From assembly GCA_902702965.1 (NCBI GenBank), contig CACRXP010000432.1, forward strand, positions 499,872 through 563,871: a stretch of DNA of 64,000 nucleotides, in the 5' to 3' direction. Below the pieces are notes generated by a model. It saw nothing but the letters and a program-made list of their open reading frames with translations, was not told where the DNA came from and did no database searches. The stretch's first letter is position 1; the number at the start of each line of letters is the position of its first letter. The DNA is from Spirometra erinaceieuropaei (Eukaryota; Platyhelminthes; Cestoda; Diphyllobothriidea; Diphyllobothriidae). Positions 1 to 11,432 of this stretch are shown one piece after another. The position numbers and the translations under genes are program-made.

Positions 1-822
1 TTACATATCCGCAAAGTTGTTTTGTCAAAAAAGAACGGCGCATGAAGTTTGAAACCCAGAAATAGTCTAATTGGTGCGCTTCTCGATATCCTCATGTGGT
101 GATGACTTGCCCTTGAGTATTTGTCAACTTAATCAACCGTTTTCTTGTTTTGTTAGCAAAGAGCAATTGGTCACTATTCGAAAACATTGACTTTTTTCAA
201 GTCTAGGCTTTTTACGTCGTCAATGCACTGACAAGTATCCTACTAGGTATGTGGAAATAGCCAATACAGTACAGTCTATCATTTCTACGGCATACACTCA
301 GTTTTGGAATAATACGAGAATTAGCGCGTGCCCAAAATTAGAAGAACTGCCAGTCTCCATTTTCGGAACTTCGACTGACCATACATCCACTGATGCAGAC
401 TGGTTAAAGGCATTTGATACCTTAGTCGCCTTCTTTGGCAGTTAGTCACTTTTGCCGATACTTGTGACATGCACTCTTTGTTCCTGTCCTCTTTTCCTAA
501 TCTGTTCCGTTAGACGGTATATGGTTAAGGCAGTCAGATGTGCTCATTATAACGATATCGATTTTATTATCCGACACAGTTAGCGGGATTCGTTTGCTCC
601 CTCGACGCTGCTTTAAAGACTATATGTGCACACTGTCAACAATTGCTGAGATCTCGGCTACTTGTTTATGAACTAATTCATTAGGGTTCATTTAAAGTGT
701 TGAACACCGTCTGTGGAAACTTCATTAGACAGCAGGTTTAATTTCATGTCTTCTGCAGCTGAGTGTCTTAATAACTCCTCGACTAGTCAAAAAGAGCGGA
801 AGACCAATGAATAATATTTCAA

Positions 823-1155
823 GTGATGTCCTACCGAGTGTCACACAAAAATGGCTGTGCATGTACCATTATGGATCTTCTGAAAGTACTGCTTATGATT
901 TCCTTTCATGTACCACCTGCAGAACGAAGGATATCCCTGTGTCTCGGCGTCTTCCATTCAGCGACCGCGTGCTGCTGCAAAGGTCTTGCCTTTCTTTTCC
1001 AGTCACTATGTCTCCAGAGGCATTATACCGATGCAATTGGCGTTATAGTCCTTAAAGCTTTACAGAAGGACTTTAAAAGTCGACTTCGGCGTGTCTTCCT
1101 AGGAGTTATTTTTTTAATAACCATATTACTGTGCCTCTGCACTCCTCATCAGTAG
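823..1155 (+). CDS. 110-codon open frame conserved between the two duplication copies
   Basis: I do not recognise this frame. It opens with two Met codons and ends with a hydrophobic run (VFLGVIFLITILL) followed by CLCTPH and a stop. The equivalent frame in copy B (16,320-16,652) has exactly the same length with no frameshift or stop, and differs at roughly one residue in six. A second frame, 807-1,055, overlaps it and is also preserved at the same length in copy B (16,304-16,552), so one of the two could be a shadow. There are no splice signals or neighbours to give context. It may be a relic of a transposon protein rather than a host gene. Same-length preservation is the only argument that it is coding. 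Confidence 0.25.
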   Translation: MMSYRVSHKNGCACTIMDLLKVLLMISFHVPPAERRISLCLGVFHSATACCCKGLAFLFQSLCLQRHYTDAIGVIVLKALQKDFKSRLRRVFLGVIFLITILLCLCTPHQ

Positions 1156-1204
1156 AAACTTAAATACTAATTTGTCTCAATACAGTCCCTAATAAAAATG
1201 ATAA

Positions 1205-3238
1205 GTACGCACGTTATCATCAGCTTAGAAGAGAAGCGTTTCTGTAGCTTCTGGCAAACCCGGACCCAGTGGCTTTATTTAGTTCCGAGTTTCTTATCGA
1301 ATCGCTTGGATGGTTGCGTAGCCACTTTCATTTTAGATGTTGTGGTCCTTTCCAATATAAGTATAAGGATCAGCGTAGAATCTCACACTGTGTTGCTCCT
1401 ATGGGCCACTCTGCCCTAAGAACAGTGGATAAAACTAGCCGCAATTACGCATTCATTACCGTCCGGCGTGCTCTTATATAAAAACATCAGCAGACTGCTC
1501 TAAAGGCAGGGCATTCTTTTGCCTCAACGATAAATTTAAATCCCGCCGTCCATTTGTCCATTCCTACAAGCGAAAGCCAATTATTATTCCTAATGACTGT
1601 GAAGTTCTCCAAGGTTCCATCTGCGAGCTCTCATCACTCCAAACTGATGATATAATAACTTCGAACTACTTTCTGTTAGTCAAGTAGGCAAATGACGTGG
1701 ATGTTAGCCACCGTCTCAAAAATCAGACACATACCAAGTCCCTGAAGAATGGCATCGTTAATGTCCCAGAATGATCGCCGCAAAACGGTCTCGTAATGAG
1801 TAGTCAAAAAATGAGTCTAGTTTATTTTCAGATAACGATCTTCTACTTGTCCTGGATCCTTTGACGCCGCTCCCAATGAGGTATATTCTTCGATGCAATC
1901 CACCAGTACTCTGTCATCAAATCTTTATATTTCCCTCCGCTTTGAGACCCTTTTGCACTAAAGTTCGTAAGCTACTTTATTGCATCCGTCATTGGTGTCA
2001 TTATTGCATTAACCAACCCATAATATGGCAATTCATTGATGCTTGCACTCTTTCTCCTATTATGTATTGATCCCTTGTTATTTATCCGGCTTTGCTTAAA
2101 AAAGATCTGGTAGTATTAATACAAGTTCTCTGAATGCCTTTCTTTGCTGCCTGTGTGCTTTATCTCCTTTCAGTCGATATAAGCATATTACAACAATTTA
2201 AAACGGTCAAGGCTGCATAGGTAGCTGATTTCGACTTATCTTGTACATCGGTATATCAGGATTCTCTATTGCAATTCCTGGCACGCTACTGTGCGTGTGA
2301 AGTGACAGAAATACAGAAGCTAAGATTTAAAACCTTCTCACTTATCGTAAGGCCATTTTATGTTTGCTTTTGATGTTTGAGTGAGTTATTAAATTATGTT
2401 CTGTCCACAATACATGGAGCCGTTGATTTGTTAAACAATGTAAGCCGATCATTTTAAAATGAAGTGCATTACTCGCCCTCTCAAATATGCATGACAAAAG
2501 CTCTTTTCGCGCTTTTAATTCCACCCTTTTCCAATTGTTTTACCCCGGGGCGAGAAAAAATACGTGCATATGATAGCGGTTTCAGCCTGAAACCTATACT
2601 TAACTTCTACATGTAAAAAGCGTCGAATGCAATAACTGAGCTTCTGCTGCACAGAATGTTCGAGAAACATCTGTCTGAAGGCGCTTTTGAAGCATTCGTT
2701 CGATATGTTTCTTTTAGCAAACATGTGTGTTCCCGTCGTCCGCTTGATGCATTTTGATAAATTATATACAACATGCGGATGTATAGTTGTTAGACTGCTC
2801 GTTCTCCTACAGCAGGTCCCTGTTTGTAGTTTGCATTACCAACCAAACAATGGCCACGGTTGTATTTTACTGAAAGCGTAATAAACTGCAGATATGAGTT
2901 TATCGGTCAGAAAAACTTTCTTTGAAGTTTATCGTCAGATTTTCAACCTATGCGTATATTTAAAAAAGGCATTTCATGTCCAACCAAAACGGAGCGACTT
3001 GAAGTTCGGTAAAGTGTTGTGGGTAGTCGAGTAGAAACATCAGTGTTCCTTTTAGATTAGACATGCTGACATCCTAATTAAACTCGAAAATGCCCCGTTA
3101 GCAATGTACGGTCTTTCATGTCTTGAGTAAATGCATACATTTCGCGTGATGCAAGGAGAGACGCATGCCTGAATTCGGATGAACTACATAGTGGCCTTTG
3201 CAGATATGTGGTAGACCGTGCAGTCCATGGATGCGTGC
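1205..3238. other. Stretch without recognisable gene (copy A-specific insert)
   Basis: Only short frames (73 codons or fewer) without domain resemblance are seen. This is the part of copy A that is missing from copy B, so it is either an insertion into A or a deletion from B. No terminal repeats were seen at its edges. Confidence 0.5.
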
Positions 3239-3461
3239 GCAGACAAACTAAAGGTGTTTGAAACCATATTCGTTGAAGAATTTTAAGTAGACTGGTTGTT
3301 GATCAATTTCCTCAGTGTGTCCCGTCTGAAAAAGTAGACAGCATCTACATTTCAACAATGCGTATCTTTTTATGCGGTCTGTATAACACGATTATTGTGC
3401 TCTCTTTAAGTTGTTTAAGCACCTTTGCGTAAATTTTTGTAAACAACCGCGGATATCACGG

Positions 3462-3776
3462 CTCCATGTTTAAAAACAGATTACTAGAGTTCGTTCATAA
3501 ACGGATTATAAAATCCACTAGTGTCGGTGTAAAGGGTTTGACGCCGTCTATGGAAATGGGCTTTGGATCGTAAATTTATTTGCAGGGCTTTTCAGACTAG
3601 ATGTCTAATTCTAAATAAATAATTCAACAACAAATGCCAACATTACTTGAGACCAAGGGATGATACATAAAATGGCATTCTATCGAATGACCTACCGTTC
3701 CGGACCTTTACAAAAACTTGCTGTTTGTTTCATTTCGCAGAATTGGAGATATCTTTGTCCAGCTTATGTGTTCAAC
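3462..3776 (+). repeat. Interspersed repeat family R1, short copy
   Basis: This is one of three copies of a unit whose fullest forms are 10,345-11,260 and 16,935-17,850. The shared text begins at a conserved 'ctccctgttcataa'-like edge and includes a 'gtttaaagtgtt..acgccgtc' block and 'ggctttggatcgtaaattta'. This copy stops at 'ttcaactgt', exactly where copies A and B of the large duplication part company. Confidence 0.8.
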
Positions 3777-4439
3777 TGTAACTTCAGTCGTAGCAGAAAA
3801 CGGACTTCAAAGCACGCATAATTTAAGCGCCGACGTCACGCTAACTGCTTGGTCTTAACGTGAGAATGCGAAAGTACTTTGCCGCATATTAGATTCTTTG
3901 AGTTGCCCGACGTTAAATGTGTGAGAACGTCTTGCTGCGGTCTGTGAGAGATAATTTGCAAGAGTATCTCAATCGCACCTACATGAAGGGACGTAAATCA
4001 AGCTTTTAAGAGCTTCATGTCGGTTCTTGAGCCACACAACATCATAGTTAGTTCCAACTAAAATTAGGAAATCATTCTTATGTTTAAAGTAGTATATAGT
4101 GTGCTGACGGGCAAAACCTTCGAAACTCCACCACCTGCTGCGTACACTTCACCACAGATGCTTACTCTCTAGCCGCGCAAATTAGCAGCTATGCCTGCAA
4201 ACAAGCGCAAACGACCGATGTGTTTTTCGGTGTGGTTTGTTGTCTTTTACGTTCCGTGGCAATTACTCAGTCACTTCCATGCACAACACTCGACTCATTT
4301 TTGTCTCTTGACAAAACAGACTGGTCATACGCATAAAAACCACAAAGGCGTCTTACAAAGAAGATGATGCGTTATTACCCGGGCAGTCCGTGTACTAACT
4401 TGAGCTTCCTCTCTTCTACAGAAACCATCTCAGCGACAA

Positions 4440-5270
4440 ATGAATGCTTTGGCAGCCAAACAAGGAAAAGGGAGATAGGAGTGCGGAGATGGTGTTCGCG
4501 ATAGGGCTGATTCTCACGGGGGCGAGACAGCGTGTACCATTGTCTCCGGACTGTCCGTCAATCGGTCTGCCCTGCGTAATGGCGAGGGCAGGCCCGCCAT
4601 GGGATTTGATAAAAGGTTCGCAGTTCTATTTTCCTGTGTCTAGTCTGTCCATAATTTGCACAATGTTCTTGCGCATGGGCGCTTTAGGACGGTGAACGGT
4701 AGCCACTCCGAGGTTTCCAGCGGTTATTTGCATTGGTTTGGACAAAATATTTATATTTCACAGAGCGTGCCAGATAGTTGGCGGCTCACCTCCGTTTGTT
4801 CGCCGTGGGTGCTTGCGGAGGATGCAGCTGAAAAACAGTTGTTTGGGTATCCATTCCTTGTTCGTTACATTTGAAGATGCCGTAGTTCTCGTATTCGACT
4901 CTTCGATTCACTTCAGTGCGTTTTAACTCTTTGGAAAAGTGCCTTACTAAAGCTGTGTTTAAGCGTATTGAGTCTTTTTATGGTGTCTGAGAATCTAAGT
5001 GGCATAAGTCTCTTTTCTATACACTGTTCTGCTGAGTAAGCGTTCGACGAAAACGTAAAGGTACGGCAACTTTTTGCTTGTTCTTGTTCACTGTTGAACT
5101 TAATGTCGGGGAAGATGCCGATGGACGGGTCTTGAGTTTGCTAATATATCTTTTTCAAGAACAAACAACGTTTCCTCTTCATACTGGTCCCAAAACACAA
5201 GTCCATGGTGGTCGAAACGGCTTTCTTTATCCCCCGCAACCAGGCCGGGCACTGGTAAAACCATCAATTA
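4440..5270 (-). pseudogene. PLE-A fragment, RT C-terminus to endonuclease (inverted piece, copy A)
   Basis: This is a decayed piece of a Penelope-like element (retroelement with reverse transcriptase plus GIY-YIG endonuclease) reading right to left. It aligns along its length with the intact minus-strand element at 55,637-56,743: the 'gttggcggctc.cctccgtttgtt' and 'gggtatccattccttg' segments of the RT-endonuclease linker and the 'gaatgtcggggaagatgc' segment of the RT thumb correspond. No frame stays open. It lies head to head with the plus-strand endonuclease piece at 5,290-6,565. The same inverted arrangement recurs in copy B (19,330-19,982). Confidence 0.75.
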
Positions 5271-5289
5271 TCGTTTGATCTGCTCTGCC

Positions 5290-5715
5290 ATTGAATGCAA
5301 AAAGGATTTGCTGGCAGAACGGAAATCATTTCCGTAAATGCTCGATTTTTAGGGGAACCTTCGTTTCGTCGTAGTTTCTTGGAACCGTTTGCGTTAGGCC
5401 TCCAGCAACAACTATATCAACAGACAAGTGCATATGCTTCCCTTGCTATCACGCGCTCCGTTCCCGCGGCTAAGAGGTGAGACCCAATTCCCAGCCAAGG
5501 GTACGCGCATTCACGCTGCAGGGAAACGGTGTGGGAGTCAGCTTGTGACGAACACCACCCCCTGCACTGTTACCCCCTTCTTTGTTTGACTACAAAGGCT
5601 ACTCATCTGATGCCGTCTTCTCACAGTCTCCGACGATGGCCTCCTGTACGAGACCCAAAGCTTAGAGGAAGGCAGCTACTGTGCCGATGATCGTGTGTTC
5701 ACCTCTTCCACAGTA
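5290..5715 (+). repeat. PLE-A 3' tail unit (first of two in tandem)
   Basis: This holds the end of the endonuclease frame and the 3' untranslated tail of the PLE-A family: 'cgctccgttcccgcgg', 'gagacccaattcccagccaagg', then 'gatggcctcctgtacgagacc'. The same tail ends the next unit (6,330-6,560) and appears at 20,040-20,450, 21,300-21,720, 29,005-29,275 and, inverted, 55,400-55,640. Tandem tails around one body are what PLE pseudo-LTRs look like. Confidence 0.75.
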
Positions 5716-5749
5716 TTCAGTTTAAGCTCATTGAAAAAGCCTTATGATT

Positions 5750-6565
5750 TATAGACAGGCGACTAACACGACTCAGATTCTCAACTAACATAATAACCAC
5801 CCAATGGTGCATAAACGTAGCTATGTTAAGACCCTCTTCCAAGGAGTAAAATCGACATGCAAGGAAGCAGAAGGAAGAGCAGGAGAAATACCACATCCTC
5901 GGGACCAACCGTCAGGAAATGGATATCCCGAACAGATTCGTCAGCCACTGCCTCCGCACGCACCCACGGCGAACAAACGGAGGAAAGCCACCAAAACTTA
6001 AACACCCTCTACCAGAGTGTGTGCGAAGCAACAAAACGGATCGCTTGAGAGGTCGGCGTGCGTAAAGCTTACCGTCCGAAAGCGATCATATGAAGGGCCG
6101 CCCGTATACACGAGGACATTCTCGTGTCGTTTATCAGATCTTATGTCGAGATTGGCCTCACCACTACAAAGGACAGACCGGACGACGGCTTAGCTCACAA
6201 ATGACGGATCATAAACGGGCGGTCCGGAGAAGCGACCCGTTGTCTCAGGTTGCAACTCACACCCTGGAGGGAGGCCACGAATTCAACTTCGCGAGCACGC
6301 GGATAGTAGCGCGGTTCAGCAGTAAGAGAGGGCAACTCTGCTGGAGGCCTGGATGTCTGACACAAAATCTATCAACAGGCACGCTCATATACCCCCTAGC
6401 TATCATGCGCTCCGTTCCCGCGGTCAAGAGGCGAGACCCAATTCCCAGCCAAGGGTGCACGCATTCACGCCGCGGTGAGAGCGCGTGGGGCTCAGCTGAT
6501 AGCGAATACCACCCTCTGCACACCCATCTTCCCCTCCATCTTCCCCATCTTCCCCCTCAATAAAG
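5750..6565 (+). pseudogene. PLE-A linker and GIY-YIG endonuclease (plus strand, copy A)
   Basis: This is the C-terminal half of a Penelope-like element. The longest frame (6,090-6,563) carries VVYQILCRDWPHHYKGQT, where the family has a GIY-type strand, a Cys-x2-Cys pair and a YIG-type strand. The second Cys is Trp here, so the metal-binding pair is broken. The frame continues with an SSQMTDHKRAVRRSDPLSQV block and a HTLEGGHEFNF block matching the intact element at 55.6-56.7 kb. The upstream linker runs in two other frames between 5,804 and 6,048, so at least two frameshifts separate it. There is no RT on this strand. It is inactive. Confidence 0.8.
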
Positions 6566-6879
6566 ATTGCTGCAGTATTGTGGGCAAATATTTACTTTAA
6601 CGCCAGAGATAGCCGTGTTTTGGTGAAAGAAAAAAATCAGTATTGGTGTGTACATAAATTTCCACTAAATTTACTGTGATACCAAGAAAAGCAAATTACT
6701 AGCATGTGCAAGGAGACCATATTATCAACATCGGCAAACATGTCATCTTAGATCTTCACCCATATGACATGAAAAATGACCTTGAACTTCAATCATTGCA
6801 TTAAATAAAGCTAGTAATTAAGCGTTGCTTATATCCGATCTCACTTTGAAAATGCTGATAAGACAGGAGGAGTCTTGTC

Positions 6880-7120
6880 CTTTGTTAGCGCCGCCTAACA
6901 TTGCATATTCCCGATCGAAAACCGACAGGTCAACGGGCTCTAGGCCCGGTGAGTAGAGGCGTTGACTTCTAAACCAACAGGTCGCGAGTTCGAGGCTCGG
7001 GTGTTCCACACTTCGGGCTTGGGTATGGCTGGCTGACGACGGCTAATAAGCCAGAAATGGCCATTCCAGTCTCCCTTGTCTTTGTCGGTAATATCTTTCT
7101 GCCCTCACAACTGTGTTAAA
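6880..7120 (+). repeat. tRNA-derived SINE, full-length-like copy
   Basis: An A-box-like 'ggtgagtagaggcg' and a B-box-like 'gcgagttcgaggctcg' sit about 35 bases apart, as in a tRNA promoter. They are followed by a conserved tail, 'ggctgacgacggctaataagc', and 'ggccattccagtctccctt'. Related copies occur at 36,500-37,000, 40,570-41,095 and (tail only, inverted) 29,655-29,735. It does not fold into a convincing tRNA, so this is a retroposon head, not a tRNA gene. Confidence 0.7.
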
Positions 7121-7129
7121 CGGCGGCAG

Positions 7130-7960
7130 AATATGGATAACACACGCATGTATGGGCCATTTACTAGTACCTGAGCTAAAAATATGGAATCAACTAACCC
7201 TAAACTATAACACTAATTGTCTCTCCGTAATTAATGAATATTACCCGCAGTGGCTGATGGACCTCGCATAAATATGCATATACAAAAAATTGGGTCTCGG
7301 CCTATAGACCTGGCATATACTGATCTTATTAAAGTCCGCAGTTAATTTTTGAGGAAACTAGAAAGCAACCGTTTCTATGTTGTTTTGCCAAATTCAGATT
7401 CCCGTCGAATTAGACAATTATGAATTCAATCACGCTATTGGCCATTAGGCTATGCAAACTCAATTCAAGAATCACTTATCTCCACTCACCGCACCGTGCA
7501 CAGTTCTTTGCGTTAAACGGATAGTAACACTGCAGATTGTGCCCCTAAAAACAAGGCACGAAATGGATAATCTGCTCAAGTCCCAAAAGTAGTCTATAAA
7601 TGCACATTTATGTTGCCGTGTTGGCATTCAACGATGATTGCGTATACAAAAGACAGGGTTGCATCTTACACTTCTTGGATTAAAATATTGTGTGCTTATG
7701 TCACGCCGTGCCTCAGGAAACCAACGAAGAATCGTTTGCCATATCTGTCCCACCTGTTTCCATGCTTGCGCATGCGTTTGGGTTTTCAATTGTGTATGCG
7801 GACCCTGTGATTCCTCATCCTTCTGACCTGACTGGAATGACTACCAATCGAACGATAACTTGAACCTCACAGTCGCTCCGGTACATAGGTTTATGTGGAA
7901 TGGCGGACTGATTGTCTGCCACGTCATATGGCCCCTCCATTTTGTCGCCTATGTAGCACT
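7130..7960. other. Stretch without recognisable gene
   Basis: Only short overlapping frames of 66 codons or fewer at 7,610-7,826, with no domain resemblance. No repeat copy was recognised elsewhere in the window. Confidence 0.4.
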
Positions 7961-7964
7961 TCCA

Positions 7965-9260
7965 AGCCTAGAGACAGCCTGATAGCAGCATTTATCGTCC
8001 GTGCTTTTGTTAGAATCTAAATCCTGCTCAGTGTGCATTGTCGATCAAAGTTGTTGTTTCAAGATCTTGCCGCGTCAGTTTAGCTTCCAAACAGTGCACT
8101 CTTATTTTTCGTTGTGGCCACGGGATTATGATGGTACGTTTATTTGTGTGTCGGGCTATGCCAGTCGCAATAACCATATCTTAACACCGGTCTCAGGTTG
8201 AGGAGACATGAAGCGTGCGGTAGATCATGTACAGTAGGTGGCCTAACTCATGAAATGTCAGCCGTAATTCCAAAATATGTTTCCGTTTCGAAATGAAAAA
8301 TTAAGTAAAGTTGTAAAACTAATCGTAATGCAGCTTAATTCCAAAAAAAACCAGTTATCTTAGGGTGTAGACTTTGAAATGAACTTCATTTAGACTGCAT
8401 GCAATAACGGCACTCTGCAAAAAATACCTACAAAATTATAGAATCCGTGTCAAATTGTTGTTGTGGACAAGGGCGTTTGATGTACGCCTAGTTGTGGATA
8501 AGGCCATGCCAGTCACATGAGCCGACCCCCGTTATCATTCGAAATGACTGTCTTAACACCAGTTTCAGGTTGGGGAGGCATAGAGAGTGCGGTAGTTCGT
8601 GTATATACAGTTAGTCACCTACCTCCTTAAATGTGTTGATATGTACTTATGATTGCCAATCACTCGCAAACGGACACTATTTCACGAGACGAATGTCTAT
8701 TTTAATTAAGCACAAGTTTGACGTAATCAAAGACATGAAAGATATATTATAGGCAATGTTGCGTTGTTAAGAAATGTCAAGTTATTTTGAAAAGCGCAAT
8801 ATCTCGTCAACGTCAGAAGAGTTTGAAGACGAAGATAGGGTATTCCGGAGAACCTATCTTCGACTTCAAATAATCAACCCGGATATCTTAACTTTGCCAA
8901 TCTGAACGTTAGAAGTGGCTTTTATTTAGTAAACTTCGTTTTTAAATATATAAAATGCATTCTCATACATAACACGTAGCAAATATGAAAGTAGACATAC
9001 AATAACGTCGAATAACAGCGCTTAGGAGCGCGAAAGAAACGGCCAAAAATGTTAACTTTTGTTCCCCGACTCGTCCTGCAAAAAGTCTAAAGTACACACT
9101 TATCCGTCATTAGAATGCAGTAATAAAGTACTACCTGAGGAGGTCACTCATTAAGGAAAGTTATTTTATTTTTCGAAGGCATATTCGTTGCTGACTTTCA
9201 TTCTGAACAGCCATTTTTCTCGAAAATGATGTTTGCTATTTGAATGAGTCTTCATATGTG
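7965..9260 (+). repeat. Repeat family R2, copy 1
   Basis: It matches 11,433-12,730 from 'gcctagagacagcctga.agcagcattta' to the 'gtcttca.atgtgac.caaacgac' end. A 66-codon frame near its start (8,001-8,201; second copy 11,472-11,672) is preserved. The unit is internally duplicated: a block running from 'gccagtc' through 'cttaacacc.gt.tcaggttg' to 'gcggtag.tc.tgta' occurs at 8,158-8,235 and again at 8,508-8,610. Partial copies lie inverted at 13,250-13,510 and forward at 49,860-50,060. Confidence 0.8.
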
Positions 9261-9693
9261 ACCCAAACGACTGTGACGGTTAAGGATGTTAGATCAACTT
9301 AAACCACGCACAATAAGTTCGTTTCGTCTACTGTCAGAAGTCAGGGAGCTGTGAAGACTAGTTTATTCTGTACACAGGGCAGGTTGCCGTAAGTTGACGA
9401 TTTGCTTGCAACAGAGAAAAGCGTCTGTTCACGGAGAGCGTCAGTCACGGTGTGTAGTTTACGCAAGTGTGAAAGTCCGTGTCAGTAGGTGGGGGTGACG
9501 GGTTGGATGCTGATCATGAGATTGGACGGATTAGGAGAGGATTAGGGGGAAGCATAATTACAGGGGCTTACGGGTATCAAGCCAGGTCGTCCGACGCGCA
9601 TGAGGTGATAATTGTTTGTGGGGTGGGCAGCCGGGGGTCACTGCAGCTGGACAGGAGGGGGGCCCAGTTATAATCGGCGGAGGTGTTTGTGTG

Positions 9694-10343
9694 TCAGCGG
9701 CCTGGCAACGATTGTCGCGGCCATCGACCGACAAAACGGAGTCGCAGAAAAGGAGAACTGGAGCGGCTGCTACAACTCCCCCCCAGACACCAAACGGAGT
9801 GAAGGCGTCGACATGCTAGCCAGCCACAAACCTGTTGGGCCAGTGGACGTGACGACCAGATAGTGTGCGGCGAAGCGGAGGGGGGGCTGTCGCAAGTAGG
9901 TGGAGGCATCAGTGTTTGCGGCGGGGTGCAGTGTTGGGGTGAGGAATGGTCACTGTCGTCGATGAACGCCGGCTTGACGCGATCAATGCTGACTGTGTCG
10001 GTCTTGCCATTGCGGTCGATGACAACATCTTTGTCAGATCGACGAAGGACTTTATACGGCCCGTCATAGGGTGGTTGGAGTGGTCGTCGGACAGCGTCAT
10101 GCAGAACCAAGACGAAATCGCACTTATCCAGGTCGGGATGGATGAAGGAATTGGCCGGTGACGCCCGAGGGGGCGTTGCGCGGAGATTGCGCATGACACT
10201 ACGCAGCCGCTCCACATAACTGCAAGGTTCAAAAAACGTTAGCATGTTTGAGGGAAACACTAACTCACCGGGCAGTCGGAGGGATGTTCCGTAGACAAGA
10301 TCAGCCGCAGTGCAACCGATGTCGGCCTTGAGAGTGGAACAGT
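9694..10343 (-). pseudogene. Ty3/gypsy integrase C-terminal fragment (second gypsy lineage)
   Basis: Reading right to left, the segment just right of 10,260 encodes an integrase tail (GTSLRLPGEL). After an N-terminal change of frame it continues into a 188-codon frame with the C-terminal GPY/F-type module (RRPLQPPYDGPYKVLRR, then VIDRNGKTDTVSIDRVKP) and a proline/serine-rich end. The integrase C-terminal module helps the enzyme bind target DNA. The text differs clearly from the gypsy copy at 42.4-46.3 kb, so this is a second lineage. RT, RNase H and the catalytic integrase core are absent. The fragment ends abruptly at 10,343 against repeat R1. No LTR could be delimited on the left. Confidence 0.85.
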
Positions 10344-10344
10344 G

Positions 10345-11260
10345 GACACTACGGTTCCCTGTTCATAAACGGACTATTAAAATTCACTAGTATCGGTTTA
10401 AAGTGTTGGACGCCGTCGATGGAAATGGGTTTTGGATCGTAAATTTATTTACGAGGTTATTCAAACTAGATGTCTAATTCTAATTAAATAAACATTTGGA
10501 GATGCCAACAAGATTTGAGACCAATTTAAGAGTATCGAATTACCTACCGTTCCGGGCCTTTACAAAAAACTTGCTTTTCTTTTCATTTCGCTTACGTTTC
10601 CCAGAATTGAGGATACATTTGCCCAGCTACTGTGTTCTATTGCAACATTCTCGCCATGTACCTCAAGGGGACACACATTTCCAAAAGGCTTTACGAGAAG
10701 TTCTCAGCGCATTGTCCTAGATTTTTAATTTCATAACCGCAAATATAAGCTGCTGCGCAAATCATCAGTAGTAGTTCAAATTTGTGGACCGTTGTAGGGT
10801 TATGAAGAGTCTTATGGAAGTATTTACAACACTTGTTGGCGAACATGCCAGCGGTTTGGGTGTGAGGAAATTGGACTACACGTATTATAAGCGAACGAGG
10901 TATCAGTGACACCTGTGAGAAAAGTGTCTGTTATAGCGAATATTTTTTGCGAACAAATTTGTAATAATAAGTGAATCGGAACTACCTTAAGACACCAAAT
11001 TGTACTGATTTGCCAACTAAACGGACTTTAGCGAGACATATTACCTGACGCAATTTTAGAAATATATGTGCTAAAATAGTGGTCTACGTTTCAATGAAAC
11101 TTGTGCAAATGCATTCAAAAATAAAACAACCGGTAATTTGGGCCACAATTTTCTACAGTGGTGATATGCAATTAATTCGCATTCTGGAATTTAAGTAGAT
11201 CAGCGGAGCAAGCGTACATATTCTTTAAAGGCGCATGTCTAGGCGTTTTTAAGTGTGTTT
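10345..11260 (+). repeat. Repeat family R1, copy 2
   Basis: It aligns with 16,935-17,850 over about 0.9 kb and with 3,462-3,776 over its first 0.3 kb. Its left edge abuts the truncated gypsy integrase, which suggests that R1 inserted there or that a rearrangement joined them. No frame longer than 74 codons. Confidence 0.8.
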
Positions 11261-11432
11261 GTGAATACTCTATTGAATGAAGCAACGGCAAAAAAAATCA
11301 GCGAAATGCAGGTAGACCAAAGGATTTTTCAGACAATGCTGTCTTCTCCACGCAGTTCGATCAGACGCGCAGGCATCAGTGCTTAACGCTGAGGAAGGCT
11401 CTTTGGCGCATATTGCTGGTGCTTACCTCGAA

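Larger units (their letters stand above)
1..6565. repeat. Large segmental duplication, copy A
   Basis: This block is repeated, in the same orientation and order, at 15,496-21,290. Matching anchors are 15-740 with 15,510-16,240, 800-1,200 with 16,300-16,700, 3,241-3,776 with 16,733-17,228, and 3,778-6,560 with 18,727-21,280. Copy A carries about 2 kb (1,205-3,238) with no counterpart in copy B, and copy B carries about 1.5 kb (17,229-18,726) that A lacks. Divergence looks like 10-20% by eye, apart from a much more conserved island at 325-505. The right third consists of PLE fragments annotated separately. Confidence 0.85.

Noticed and set aside
6940..7020. Possible tRNA gene
   Set aside because: A and B boxes are present, but no cloverleaf with an acceptor stem could be drawn and the same text recurs with a long common tail, as in a SINE.
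9863..10161. Overlapping plus-strand frames of 68-71 codons
   Set aside because: Antisense to the clear gypsy integrase C-terminus on the minus strand.
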